64,000 nt of DNA, taken from assembly GCA_963556255.1 (NCBI GenBank), contig OY744607.1:562501-626500 (forward strand). Direction: 5' to 3'. Both the position numbers and the translations under genes were made by a program. The DNA is from Allolobophora icterica. Lineage: Eukaryota > Annelida > Clitellata > Crassiclitellata > Lumbricidae. Below the pieces are notes generated by a model. That model was given only the letters and a program-made list of their open reading frames with translations, made no database searches and was not told the DNA's origin. Below, one piece after another: positions 11,866 to 63,888 of the stretch. Each line of letters begins with the position of its first letter. Within the stretch, counting starts at the first letter, position 1.

Positions 11866-11949
11866 CCGTAGTCGTCATCGACATCAAACACATTTTTTCC
11901 GATAGTTGCAATTTAGATGTATGCGCTGAGAGACAGTTAATGTAGAATT

Positions 11950-12303
11950 TTAAATAATATAAATTCTCACAGTCCCAAGAATTCTGTCTGAGCACAGAGG
12001 ACAATAGTCAATAGCATCTGCGCAGGATTCACAGCAAACTATATGACAACAAGGTAGATTCAGCGTCTGTACTTGTGTAGTATTGCAACGTTTGCATATC
12101 AATGAAGTTTTCAGCTTTTCATTCTCGGTCTTAAGTCGGATGAGGCGATAAGAATGAGAGGTGTCAGACTTTAGAATTTGGTCTTCACGGCCATCGTTTC
12201 TATCAAGTCCTTCACAATCTGACGTCACAGATTCACAGCTGTTATAATCTGGATTGCTGTTTCGCGTCCAAGTAATGTCTTGATTTTCAGCCTTAAAACA
12301 CAT
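11950..12303 (-). CDS. IAP-type C-terminal RING finger protein
   Basis: A single-exon frame of 117 aa in the loop of the palindrome. Residues about 70-117 form a C3HC4 RING of the IAP type: CKRC, then PCCHIVCCESCADAI and CPLC, ending GTVRIYII, which mirrors the usual IAP C-terminus after the RING. A short helical segment (LIRLKTENEKLKTSL) precedes it. No BIR domain is present. RINGs of this class are E3 ubiquitin ligases; IAP-like RING proteins are carried by several insect and marine DNA viruses, where they act against cell death. The ATG at 12303 follows in-frame sequence with no obvious TATA box, so an upstream exon is possible. Activity is inferred. Confidence 0.68.
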   Translation of the reverse strand: MCFKAENQDITWTRNSNPDYNSCESVTSDCEGLDRNDGREDQILKSDTSHSYRLIRLKTENEKLKTSLICKRCNTTQVQTLNLPCCHIVCCESCADAIDYCPLCSDRILGTVRIYII

Positions 12304-12494
12304 TCTCGATATACTTTTAAGTAAACTAGAGAGTATAACTATGTCGAATAATTGTACAAGTCTGTCAAATGGAAATGTGATTGACGCCTTTTAACGAACT
12401 CAAACTCTTGCTATCTGTTCATCCATTGGTCAGATAAAATATTGAAATTTCTTATTGACATCTACCGATTATTATTGTTGTTGATGTACAAAAA

Positions 12495-13660
12495 TTTTGA
12501 AACTAAAATTTTTAAAACTTTGAAACTAAAATTTCTCAAACTAAAACTTTGTAAAACTTTGAAACTAAAAATTTCTCAAACTAAAACTTTGTAAAACTTT
12601 GAAACTAAAAATTTTTTAAAAATAAAAATTTGTAAAAGTTTTACAAATGTTTGAAACTAAAATTTCTGACACTAAAACTTTGAAACTAAAATTGTTGAAA
12701 CTAAAATTTCTCAAACTAAAATTTTTTTAAACTTTGTAACTAAAATTTTTGAAACTAAAATTTCTCAAACTAAAATTTTTTTAAACTTTGTAACTAAAAT
12801 TTTTGAAACTAAAAATTTCTCAAACTAAAACTTTGTAAAACTTTGAAACTAAAAATTTCTCAAACAAAAAATTTTTTATAACTTTGAAACTAAAAATTTC
12901 TCAAACTAAAAATTTGTAAAAGTTTTACAAATGTTCGAAACTAAAATTTCTGACACTAAAACTTTGAAACTAAAATTGTTGAAACTAAAATTTCTCAAAC
13001 TTTGAAACTAAAATTTGTCAAACTAAAACTTTGAAACCAAAAATTTTTAAAACTTTGAAACTAAAAATTTCTGAAACTAAAACTTTGTAAAACTTTGAAA
13101 CTAAAATTTCTCAAACTTTGAAACTAAAATTTGTTAAACTAAAACTTTGAAACTAAAAATTTTTAAAACTTTGAAACTAAAATTTCTCAAACTAAAAATT
13201 TGTAAAAGTTTTACAAATGTTTGAAACAAAAATTTTTTAAAACTTTGTAACTAAAATTTTTGAAACTAAAAATTTCTCAAACTAAAACTTTGTAAAACTT
13301 TGAAACTAAAACTTTGTAAAACTTTGAAACCAAAATTTCTCAAACTAAAATTTTTTAAAAACTTTGAAACTAAAAATTTCTCAAACTAAAACTTTGTAAA
13401 ACTTTTACAAATGTTTGAAACTAAAACTTTTTAAAACTTTGAAACTAAAATTTCTCAAACTTTGAAACTAAAATTTGTCAAACTAAAACTTTGAAACTAA
13501 AATTTCTCAAACTAAAAATTTTTAAAACTTTGAAACTAAAAATTTCTCAAACTAAAACTTTGTAAAACTTTGAAACTAAAACTTTGTAAAACTTTGAAAC
13601 CAAAATTTTTAAAACTAAAACTTTGTAAAACTAAAAATTTTTGAAACTTGACATTTTGTT
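12495..13660 (+). repeat. AT-rich minisatellite of the loop
   Basis: About 1.15 kb of short irregular units built from TTTGAAACTAAAA, TTTCTCAAACTAAAA and CTTTGTAAAAC. Units are 13-40 bp and shuffled, with partial inverted copies (AAAAGTTTTACAAATG). Minus-strand frames through it are repeat artefacts. Confidence 0.85.
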
Positions 13661-13686
13661 TTGGAAATTTCAAAATAATCGGTGAC

Positions 13687-15257
13687 ACCGGCGGTGGCGG
13701 TGGCGGCGGTAGTACTCGTATGTTTAAAACTATGTTCAGAGACAAGAAGAGAGCCAGAAATGGTCTCGCAGTGCTAAGAATATTGCTCGTTTTTCATTAG
13801 TTATAGCACAACTTTGCTGGTGACTGAAAACTTTGGCTTTTACCTTTGAGTGTACATTTCTACAACTTTTTGCAAATGTTGTAGCCGCTTTCGCTCGAAT
13901 TTCGAATGTTGTCAAGTTTAATTATTTTAAAATGGTCTTGTAACATTGAAATCTTTGATAATGCCGTTTATGTGAAAACGCTGACTTTAACAAACTGAGC
14001 GTGTGTGGAACTATAATGATAATGCGTCGAGTACAGATTTCCATATGTTGTGCGAGAAGTTGTATTATTGAAATAAATCAGCTTTTAACCTACAACTCGT
14101 GTCTTTGAGTATTTAGTTATTTTACATGCAATTGAAAAACACCTGAGAATGAAAATACGCAAAGTTGCACGTCTATAGAAGATCTCTCCTCTCAGACGAA
14201 ACCTCTCGTTTTCTATCAAATTGCATCTCCAACGCTTTGCTAGAACTATCATCCAAACTGCCCAAGACATGATAAAATTTTACAAGTGTACTTCGATTGC
14301 TGCTGCTTCCTACAAATCATCTCTAGGAATAATGTGACAACCTCTGAAAATACAACATGCTTCCCAATGGAAATCACTCTGTTCACACAAATTGCACGCA
14401 CATGTCTCATACTTTATCCGTTAGAACTCTCATCTGCTTCAGTTCCATCATCAAAAGATGTACAGTTTCAAATACATTTCAGCCAAAAACTTAAGGTTTC
14501 CACAAATTCGCTTATTCCACGACATAGCCAAAACCGTGCGAATTCGAGCTCGGCTTGCCAATTACCTTTACTTTCAAGCGTTCAAACCTTTAAAACGTCG
14601 CACATTCTTTTTCATAACTTTGTTATTTTAGCTCAAAATTTGTGAAAGAGTTCGCTAACTGGACATGTGTATGTAAAATGTTGGACAATGCACCCGTTCA
14701 TACCATATGTCTCGATACGTAAACCTTTCCATGCTAATATTTCACCAAGTTGATCGTCTAAAACACACAAATCAGCGTGCAAATCTTTCGTTGAAACGAA
14801 CAAAGTTGTAAATTTTAGTATAGAAACCGTCCTGGCCAGCGCTCGTGGAACTCAAAAGCTCACATTTTACTCTGCAAACCTTCAGGGCAACTCTCCTAAA
14901 AGACCCAAGTTTCTCACCTCGTAGGCGTCTCTGCATTCCAAAATTGTGTGTTTGCACTCTTCTCAGCAGACTTTACCTCGTAAGAGATGTCACTTTGCAA
15001 TGTCTTGCACATCTTTGTAACATAAACGGTCTCATTTTAGCTCTACATCTTGCGACTTCACATGATAAAAGTCGACATTTTACTGTAGAAATCCTTCATG
15101 CAGCTTGCAAGTTCTAAGTTTTATAAGTAAACTCTCAATCCAGCTGAATATGCAAACGTGAAAGATGTTAGCAAACCTTCAACACCTACATCTTTGTAGC
15201 AAAAACTTGTCATTTAGCCTGTATGCTCTCAAGCCCTGCGTCTTCGCAGACTAAAAG
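13687..15257 (-). repeat. Right inner arm of the palindrome
   Basis: Inverted copy of 10254-11823, with identical translations of the small frames, showing very high identity. Confidence 0.85.
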
Positions 15258-16949
<1,692 letters not shown>

Positions 16950-16955
16950 CCCATC

Positions 16956-17647
16956 TGCTATGGACTCATCATGGTCTGTTTTTGGCGTATGAGGCGATTT
17001 GTAGGCCACTTGTGGTTTTGTGTTTATGTACTAAGGAGACCTAGGCATCTAATGAAATCAGTGGCTATGGCAAACAGCCAGGGAGGGACTGGTTGTTGTC
17101 ACCTAGAGATCATCCATTACACAGTGAGGGGTACGTGGGATCACCCACAGTTCATCCGACAGACCAGGTAAGCCTAGGGTTACCAGTCATCCGTCTTTCT
17201 GCACCTCTTAGGCTCTGGACCCTCCCATAGGCAGCAGTACTTCCATGGTGTCCACGCTAACCCACCCCTCAACATCCCTTCTCCTCCTAGGCCTCTCTCT
17301 ATGTGCGTTGTTTACCTCTTCAGCATGATTATTCATGAGACGAGTCTCCCGCTATTGGCGGCTGACGGTCTGAAGAAGATGCCATCGAACACCAGTTGAA
17401 CTTTAACCTCTCGGCTCTAACTTTACAACTCGACAGCAAGTCGCTTGACCCCACTGTCAGCCGCGAAGGAACCGCTTTCGACTCAACACTTGCTGTACAC
17501 GGCAGTCAGAGTCAGTGTACAAGATAGAGCGTACCGTGGTATACGCCACATCGTCAATTCGAAGGAGAGTGGAGTAAGCGGGAAGGAGAAGAGCGAGGAG
17601 ACCTGTTTCACTGAACGCCTGGAAGCAGGAGAGAGAGAGGAAGAGAG
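16956..17647. other. Spacer between the palindromic element and AMT
   Basis: About 690 bases without a convincing gene. The end should contain the AMT promoter and 5' untranslated region; no clear TATA box is visible. Two small frames overlapping AMT exon 1 are shadows. Confidence 0.5.
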
Positions 17648-20600
17648 ATGTCGGGGATTATTGCACGGAGAGGAGGAAGGTTCCTTCTCCGCTTCGCTCG
17701 TCAATCGTTCAACCTTCGGCTGTCGTCATCAAACGTAAGTTCCTTCGAAAAAGGAAATTTCCATTTAAAGGGGTCGTCCATAAAGGACATTTGCAGCTAC
17801 TTATGACCCTCCCTTCATCCTTGTCCACATTTGGCATCATCCTCCATCACCCTGCTCTGAAACTCAGCACCCCCCCCCAGCGGAGTATCAAGGCCTAGAT
17901 TACCCTTCTGATCATGCATGGCTAAATCTATTAATGGGCTATTTAGATACTCCTGCATCCGGCAAAGGCACTCTATACACTCAACGCAGGAGACCTGTTG
18001 TCTAAATGGGCTGCTATTTAAAGACACAAGCTAACTACCAATTTAGATGTTAAAGTTCGTATTAGGCACAAATGCCTCCTTCTCCTCCTCCTCCCCATTT
18101 TCGGCATTTGGGTGGCTCTTTGCAGTTTAAGTCGTGTGCGCAGGAATCTGTCGAGCAAAATCTCGGACTCGGTTAGAAGTCTATACGAGAAGGTTTTGAT
18201 TGGTCCATGATTAAGTTAACGCCTACTGTCTTCGATTCAGTCAACACCACATCCCATGTGTCTTGTTGATTGAGCAGTATACTGTAACCATCAATATGTG
18301 TATGTGTTGTCTCTATCATTGACCTTCCAGCAGAACCTAACAAAACGCTTCTTAGCTAACCTAACTGATGTTGTAGATGTGCAAGAACGACAAGGATTTA
18401 AGAGGACGATGTTGTTTTGGTTTTACAAAGGTTTCTGGTACCGTGCAGAAGACGTGTCTCTATGACTTCCATGTGGCCAAAGGAGGAAAAATGGTTCCAT
18501 TTGCCGGGTGGAACATGCCGGTGCAGTATGCTGACCAGGGAATTCCTGCCTCCCACCTTCACACGAGGTACTCCTCTTCTGTGATCAATTTCCGCCTCAC
18601 TCCTTCACAGGAGGTGCTCCTCTTCTCTAATCAATATCTTGCAACACAGATGCATCCGTTATAATTTCACTTCATCTGACTGACGTCTGCTGGAAAATGT
18701 ATATTTGGATGGTTATGGTATGTATGGTTATGAACGGTGGTTAAGTGGACTCTAAGGAGTTGACGAGTTCTTGAATGCCATTGAAGTAAGTGGTAGTGGT
18801 TTGAGCAAATTGAGCTACTAAAGTTATTCTTCTGGTGGCTGATGTCAGTATTCTACATGTATAATTAGGGAAACTAGTAGAACCACCTGACTAGCCAAAG
18901 AGAACCAAAAATAGATAATGGGACTCTAATGAGAGGGCAGAAAGGATTGGCCAAAAAGCAACATCATTGGTAGGACATTTAGAGCCAAAGTATATCGTCA
19001 TGTGGGCTTCAAATGTCCTGCATTTGGTGTTTCTATTGTGGGATTGACTCCTAGAAACTCTAATCTGAAGAACCATGGGCTTAAGGGCTTTGTTTGTAGT
19101 CCTTAATCTGGAAATCCTGGCTTGTTGATCCTTCGACTGATAAGGTATAGGAAAGGGTCGTCACCGTTTTGTTTCCTGATGCAGGCAACATGTGTCACTG
19201 TTCGATGTGTCTCACATGGTCCAGACAAAGATCTCTGGTCGACATCAGGTGGAGTTCATCGAGAGTCTTGTTGTCGGAGACATTGCTGGTCTCAAGGACA
19301 ACCACGGGACCTTGACCTTGTTCACGAACGACAGAGGAGGAATTATCGACGATCTGATTGTCACCAGGACTTCGCTTGGATACCTCTACGTCGTCTCGAA
19401 TGCTGGTTGCGCTGAGAAAGACCTTGCTCACATGAGGGTTAGTATATCATACCTTTAAAGAACATGTTCTTTAAGATTCGTGTAGTTCGTAGGGCATTTG
19501 GGGGTTGCCACAGTTCAGTTCATTCTGTTACTGTATACACAGAGTAGGCGAGTGTTAAGGTTTCTTCTTGGCTTCTGTTGAGCTGTGTGATTTATTTGTG
19601 TTGGCAGGCGAAAGTGGATGAGTTTAAAGCGAAAGGAAAAGATGTCACTCTTGAAGTCATCAACAATGGACTCATCGCATTGCAAGGTAAATTAAACCAA
19701 TTTGCTATTGAGTAGCCATACTTTAAACATCAATTAGAATTCACCTGCACTGTATCTACCATAAGGTAAAACCATATGTCCTTCTTGTGCTCGAGTTTGT
19801 GTTTAACTAAGGAGTTCAGTCACAAGTGATTAGTTGAAGATCTTTGCTCAACCAAACTTTCCTCTTTTCCGTAGTAATGCTAGATTGTGAAACATCCTGT
19901 CATCAGGAGCTTCTGTTTCTGTTTAAGGTTATTTTGTAAAGTTGATTGAATGAAATCCAGATATAAGTTTGTGCTCTTCTTCAGGTCCTGAGATGATGAA
20001 AGCATTGCAACCAGTTGTTGATGCTGACCTGTCGAAACTTGGATTCATGACCAGCACATTGGCATCGGTCTTCAATGTTCCCAACTGTCGAATCACAAGA
20101 TGTGGCTACACAGGAGAAGACGGCGTTGAGGCGAGTCATAGTAATTAGTCATTCTCAACTTTAAATTGAATTTTTTTATTCCAATCAAAATTCAGTCAGG
20201 TTTCTTATGTTACTTAGAAAAGGACAACAGTTACAATGATAAACTGTAGCACTGGACTTGATGAATAAAGGCTACTGCATGGTTACGCAAAGTGAATTCG
20301 TATAATTGTAGATCTTTAATGTTTATGTCTGCAGATTTCTGTTCCGTCTGAGCGAACACAGGATGTGGCTGAACAGTTGCTGAATGTGAAGACGTCAAGC
20401 GTGAAACTGGCTGGACTTGGAGCGAGGGACAGTCTGCGGCTGGAGGCTGGACTCTGTCTCTATGGCAACGACATTGACGATAGCACTACGCCCGTTGAAG
20501 CCGGTCTGGTCTGGACGATAGGTACGCATATACCTAGCCACTTGATATAGCACATGTTCAGTGTCTTATATATATCGATCTACCTATCAATCTAAATATA

Positions 20601-21062
20601 TATCTATCGTTCTGCAAGTGGTTAATCAGTTATACTAAAATTAAAACAGTTTAGAAGAACTGAGTGTGTCGTGTGATTGAAAACGTGGTTTACAGGTAAA
20701 CGGCGTCGACAGGAAGCGAACTTTCCAGGTGCCAAAGTCATCCTTGAGCAGCTTAGAGAAAAGCCTCAGAGAAAACGAGTTGGAATTGTTTCATCTGGGG
20801 CTCCAGCCAGAGGTAGGCGTACAACCACTCATGCTCTCGTTTGTGATTTTAATTAACAACTACTATAGCCCCTGTATCTAATACACAACGCATCAATCAA
20901 TGGCGCACTAAAAATCAATCTACAGTCTCAGCTGAATATCCAGAAGGTGAATCCGCTGAAACAGAGTGCTGCCTATGGTGGAAAACCCAACTGAAATATT
21001 TAAAGGAATCGATTGAGTCTCATAGGTCTGAATTCACTGTTTAGCTTTGGATCGTATCATGT

Positions 21063-21105
<43 letters not shown>

Positions 21106-21763
21106 CAGAATTTATATAGCGCCCTTCAAGGTCGCTAATCAGAGGGGCTCCCGAGTTGGAAAAAACAGTCTTAAGGAGCCCATAGAACGGCGAGGGAAGA
21201 ACCTAAGGGAAGCAGTGCACCTCTCGAGGGAGCCCGTTTCACGTCGGGATATGTTCCTGGCTGATTTGTGAAAGTTAGTCGTATGCTTTCAGAAGCAGTG
21301 CCATATAATAGACTTGTTATTGATCATGAACATTGCATGCATGTTCCTTGTGATGCGCCAAGCTCTGGTTTTTCTGTTTTGTATGTCTTGTGAATGATGC
21401 ATATGGTTGTTGCGTCAAACATCGTTACTATCTTACGGCGACATCTTGAAAGACGCCCTTGGTTATCACTGATCGATATCACCTCATTCGCTTTCGTGTT
21501 CCTCGTGAAAACTACTTCCTGTAAAAACTTGTTTGTTAACAGGTGGTAGTTCGATACTAGATGAGACTGGATCTGATAAGATTGGTGAGGTGACAAGTGG
21601 TTGTCCATCTCCATCTCTTAAGAAGAACGTTGCTCTTGGTTACGTCGCTTCAAGTCGCTCATCCGTCGGTCAAAAGGTCAAGCTAGAAGTGAGGAAGATG
21701 AAAGTCGACGCAGAAATCGTGAAACTTCCATTCATTCCGACGAAATACTTCAGCGTCAATTAG
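17648..21763 (+). CDS. AMT: Aminomethyltransferase, mitochondrial glycine-cleavage T-protein
   Basis: Eight exons with fully consistent phases: 17648-17734, 18431-18567, 19185-19437, 19608-19686, 19985-20130, 20335-20521, 20696-20812 and 21543-21763, giving about 408 aa, the usual length. T-protein takes the aminomethyl group from lipoylated H-protein and makes methylenetetrahydrofolate and ammonia in mitochondria. Exon 1 encodes a typical Arg-rich transit peptide ([19 protein letters not shown]). The catalytic folate-binding domain is clear: [33 protein letters not shown] with the conserved acidic residues, [33 protein letters not shown] and TPVEAGL. The C-terminal domain has [21 protein letters not shown] and VALGYV. 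Intron 5 has a GC donor. An ATTAAA lies shortly after the stop. Confidence 0.97.
20131..20334 (+). other. GC-AG intron of AMT (intron 5)
   Basis: The exon ends GACGGCGTTGAG and the intron begins GCGAGT; the acceptor is TCTGCAG before ATTTCTGTT. Joining here restores the conserved GEDGVEISVP motif without a frame change. No GT donor close by keeps the frame. Confidence 0.85.
21063..21300 (-). repeat. LINE/SINE 3' end with TTGA tail
   Basis: In reverse complement the sequence ends in a GGGCGCTATATAAATTC motif followed by a run of TTGA units (plus-strand TCAA array 21063-21105). The same GCGCTATA(T/G)AAAT ending recurs on SINE and LINE fragments elsewhere in the window. It lies in AMT intron 7. 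Confidence 0.55.
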
Positions 21764-22891
21764 ACAAAACGAAACTCATTAAAAATTATAGATTTTTCTT
21801 TAGCACCTTTTCTTGATATGACACTTCATAAAGATTTTGTAATTTAATTTGAAGTTGGGCCGTTCTTGCCAATAACGTTCCTCTGGAGTTAGTTGTATAC
21901 TGACGCTGTCAAATGCAGGATAGTGGTGATGGAAATACGGTGTGAGCTCTTCTGACCATCCGCGGTCCGGCAACCCCTAGTGGCTTCTGTCTGGGTCACT
22001 GTGTCCCGGGTTCGCTTCTTTATTCGAACCTTAAAACATTCGGGAGACTCTGGTAGCCACGTGAAATTGTCTGCATAGAGAGATTCAAGATGAATACGAG
22101 TGAAATGCAAGTCTGTAGTCGAGATTCTATGCAAGTCGAATAAGAAAAGCCGCTTTGAAAAATCGGGGAATACTTAAAATAACTCCAATGATGTCATTGA
22201 ATAATTAGCTTCTTCTGTCCACTGAGTGACCGTAGAAAGCTGTTGCACAGCCCTATACACGATGGCTCGCTAGTTGAATGGTCGCCTGACTGATCAGGTT
22301 CGATCCTGTCTTAGACGCGTTGTTGTGGTCACTGTTGCAAGGGCCTGGACATGCATGTGCGTAGTTGCGGTCAAACATACATGAAAGTTCATGGCTACGT
22401 TTAAATGGGAAATTGGATTATGGGCAATTAAACCGAGTCGTATTGTCCTCGACTGAAGCCGTGATCCATAGATCTGCTTTAACAATTAGTAGGTCGATTA
22501 ATTTTGTAGTTGCCCCAGGGAGTCCAGCCTAATTGTAAATCTTTGAATTTTTTCTTTTTAAAAATTTGCCGAACCAAGACCTGAATAAATCGCTTTAATA
22601 ATGAAAAGCACAAAACGAAAGAATTTACAAAACTCCCTACAGCAGCATAGGCCCTACATGTGGTCTTCGTAAGTTTTGATTGCCTAATAGCGTAGAGTTA
22701 ACAACATGTGCTTAAAGTCGGTGACATTCGTTAAACTCGATCGCGCAACACACAACATTACTACATTTTAAATAGAAAATTACTAAACAATTCTGTCCAT
22801 ATCAACATCTAAGAAGAAAGTTGAAGTGCAACGAATTATTCTTAATTTGGGTGAAAATAGTAGAAGATAAATGCCCGAAGGAGCAAAGTGT
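21764..22891. other. Spacer between AMT and the giant channel gene (convergent 3' ends)
   Basis: It holds the 3' ends of both convergent genes. At about 22262-22310 a tRNA-like A box (TGGCTCGCTAGTTGAATGG) and B box (AGGTTCGATCC) indicate another SINE. No coding frame is convincing. Confidence 0.5.
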
Positions 22892-52291
<29,400 letters not shown>

Positions 52292-53474
52292 CGTTGGCTC
52301 GTTGTCACCTTTTCACACCATTCGTCAATTCTGTTCGCACGATACAACAAAACTGGAACACTCGGAACTGTAAAGCAGAACTCCATATGAAACAGATATG
52401 AGTGGGAGGGAATGAAAAACTGAGGGCGGAGAGAGAGGAAGGAGAACACACAGAGAGACAGACAGACAGAGCAAGAGAGGTGTGGAAATAGACTGATCCC
52501 CTCTTCAGCATAATAACGTTTTGTGAACGGAGTTTCCACGGACCGACCAAATCCAGAACAATCAGAGAACGTTAACTGTTCCAGAAAGCAAAACAGTTAG
52601 CGTCGAGATCAATAAAAGTTCCATTAATTTTTTAACTGGAGAGGTTCTGATCGTTTATGTTGTTAAACGATCGATATTTACGTCCACGTTTAATGGCCAT
52701 AATCATTGTATGCTACGTCGAATGACAATAAGCTGATGACAGCGGTGGTCCAACACTTGCTACTCTGCGCGTATAATATTGCTCTGACAATTAACACCAT
52801 CGACTTACTTTTGAGTCGATGTTAATTAGAGACAGAAAGGGTTGTGTGTGTAACATGCTTTTAGAACAGTCGCATGCAATCACTGTTAGAATACTCACTG
52901 ATGACCTTGCACTCTCCTAATCACAGTAGAACGAATCCTCCCTCCCTCCCTCCCTCCCTCCCTCCCACCCTCCCTCCCTCTGACGATACTTCAATATTAT
53001 TGATGCTGCATCAGTCGTCACCTGAACGTAATCGTAATCTAGAGATTTTTTAAAAGCGCCCAAAAAACTAAGTCGCGGAAAAGAGCTTTTTCACGCGCAC
53101 AGTGCAGCAAAATCGATAAGTAGGTAAGGTCAAAGTCGGTTCTAGGTCATGGGTCAGAGGTCAGGCAGGCGAACAGTCTGACAGATGTTGTTTGGAAATG
53201 GGAGCGAAAGTTCAGGGGAAGAGGAGGAATCAGGATGGGATTTGTTGAAAAGGAGTGTTACAGTTTTCAGTGAAATGCCTGCACAGAGGTTGCAAGAGGT
53301 GAATATTTGGTGAGTTTGTATAATGGATCAGATAACTCTGCCGTCGGTTTATTACAGGAGGATGAAAATTAGTTTGGATTTATGGAGCGATTTCCAAATT
53401 TTAAGAACGAGGTGACGCAGCGTGGAGACGTATTTGGGAGGAAGAGGATCAGACTACGATTTACGATTATTAAG

Positions 53475-53640
53475 CATTTATTAGGTGCCACTTTATAACG
53501 ACGAAGCACCAATTGATGGAGTCGAGCAATTGTGAGTCAAGGTCCCTACACGATAACCGTATCAGAGGAGGAATTTCGAACCCATAGTCTCCGCGCTATA
53601 AGGCAAGCGCTCTAACCAACCGTTAACCGATGTATTTAGA
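53475..53640 (-). repeat. tRNA-derived SINE (family C)
   Basis: Reverse complement has a tRNA-like GGTTGGTTAGAGCGCTTGCC (A box) and GGGTTCGAAATTCC (B box), then the GAGCAATTGTGAGTCAAGG-type body. Confidence 0.6.
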
Positions 53641-54062
53641 CAACGAACTCCACTGTACATTTCATTTTGTACAGGCAGCCATCGTAATCCTTTCTTCCAT
53701 TGCAAGGTCACCTGAAGGTCGCCTGAAGGTCACCTGAAGGTCACCTGAAATCACGTTTTGTCGAGAAACGAAAATGACGTCAGTCCTAAGCTGAAATTTT
53801 TCACACTTTTGTTCAAAATTCAGAATCTCTTGACAACCGTCGAAAGTTTTTTTTAACTTAACCCCGGATTTCAGGGTTAAACTACTACACGTGATCCTCT
53901 AACGATTGATATGTATGCATGTAAGTCTTATGTATGGCTAGAACATATTAAAGGCGCTCATAATGTTGCAATTCCGTCCTAAAAGAAAAGCTCATTTGCG
54001 CTGGTTAACTTAAATCTAATTTGCGCTGGTTAACTATTGAATGATCAGTTTTCCCTGTATAC

Positions 54063-54723
54063 CAGGGGTTCCCAACCTTTTCTATGCAGTGCGCCTCTAG
54101 GAAATGTTTACTTAATGTTCGCACCCCCTACAAAAGTAATATCACATTTGAAGAAGAATAAGTCAAATTTCTGAGGTTTTTAACCACAGATTGAACGACG
54201 TAGCCTACACACATACAGTACTGCGGGTGAGCAAATTCAACTCAAAATATAAGCTTTTAACTCAGTGCATTAAATGCAAATATATATTGAGCAAAATTAG
54301 AAAAAAATGTAAATAGTAAAAATCAATCCCAATTGTGAACATAAAATTCAATGACTGCTTTGTTCCTGCTTCTCATTCTGTGGTTTTGTCAAACGTGGGA
54401 CGATGATGCTGACTGTGATCCGCAGTCTGTCTCTGGATTCAGGCGATTCATAACTTCTTTTATCTTGATTGACAAAAGAGAACTGAATCCAGATTTACAC
54501 AAATAATCAAGTCGTTGCAAATGGAATGGAGACACGGAGTTCTTTCCCACCAAGTATTGGGAACCTGTCCATTGCTGAACACCAAAACAATGGACAATGA
54601 TGTGTGTGCGATGACAGCCGCTGTCTTACAGAAAAAGAGACCAAAATATGGCCGGACGTGGTTTCGTTGGCAACGCCGTTCGCCTGCCGTCCGCCGGGAG
54701 AGCACCCAGGTTGGGAACCTCTG
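54063..54723. mobile_element. hAT-like MITE
   Basis: Left end CAGGGGTTCCCAACCTTTT; right end in reverse complement CAGAGGTTCCCAACCTGGG. This CAGGGGTTCCCAACC terminus is typical of hAT-Charlie-type elements. No matching 8-bp duplication is preserved and no transposase is present. Confidence 0.65.
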
Positions 54724-55363
54724 CTTTCTGATACTGCTTAGACCAGTAACGTAAAAAATCCAAAGACATTATAATCGTCGTCAATGGAGTTCTATTACGT
54801 AGGCAATGACTAGCAATTGTCAGCTATGCTAATAAACCAGGACAAAGCCAAATGCTGTCAGCTTTTGATAACAAAGCACGTCAAAGCCGAATGCTGTCAG
54901 CTTTTGCTAACGTGGTAGGCCCATGCTAACTATTGTAGGTGGGCTTTTGCAAACATAGAAGTCCTAGGCCTGTAACGCCATAGCAATCGACTGTTGTAAA
55001 CGAAAGCGTTCTCAGCAAAGTGACAGGTGAAGAATTTAATATGAAACTCGAGAAACAAGAAATCGGTGCATTTCAATGTGCTGCTAAGAAAGTAAGAAGT
55101 CGAAATATATATCTTACGGTTTACTATCCATCAAAAGCTGCAGGCATTAAATGTTATCAGCCTAATACAAGAGAAGTAGGCTAAATGCAATAAAAGTATA
55201 TGACAACATTCACAGACTTTCGTAGGAATTTGAATTCCATTTAAATAGACGGACTAAGCGTTAGGGAGGGACTTGATTCTGTCCGTGGATTCGTGTAGGT
55301 CCAAGAAGTTCGTGTCTTTAAACCGATGAGTTGTTTTTATCTTTAGACACAGTGCAGTTCGTT

Positions 55364-63888
<8,525 letters not shown>

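Larger units (their letters stand above)
52292..55363. other. Spacer between the two channel genes
   Basis: About 3 kb containing the promoter region of gene 1 (no clear TATA box), a CCCT array (about 52940-52982), a GGTCACCTGAA short tandem repeat (about 53705-53750), a SINE, a hAT-like element and a duplicated AATGCTGTCAGCTTTTG motif (about 54851 and 54891). No gene is supported. Confidence 0.55.

Noticed and set aside
16971..17171. 66-aa frame next to the palindromic element
   Set aside because: No recognisable domain and no splice partners; it may be a fragment of an unknown repeat.
17445..17738. 97-aa frame overlapping AMT exon 1
   Set aside because: The frame starting at 17648 encodes an ideal transit peptide and splices in phase with exon 2.
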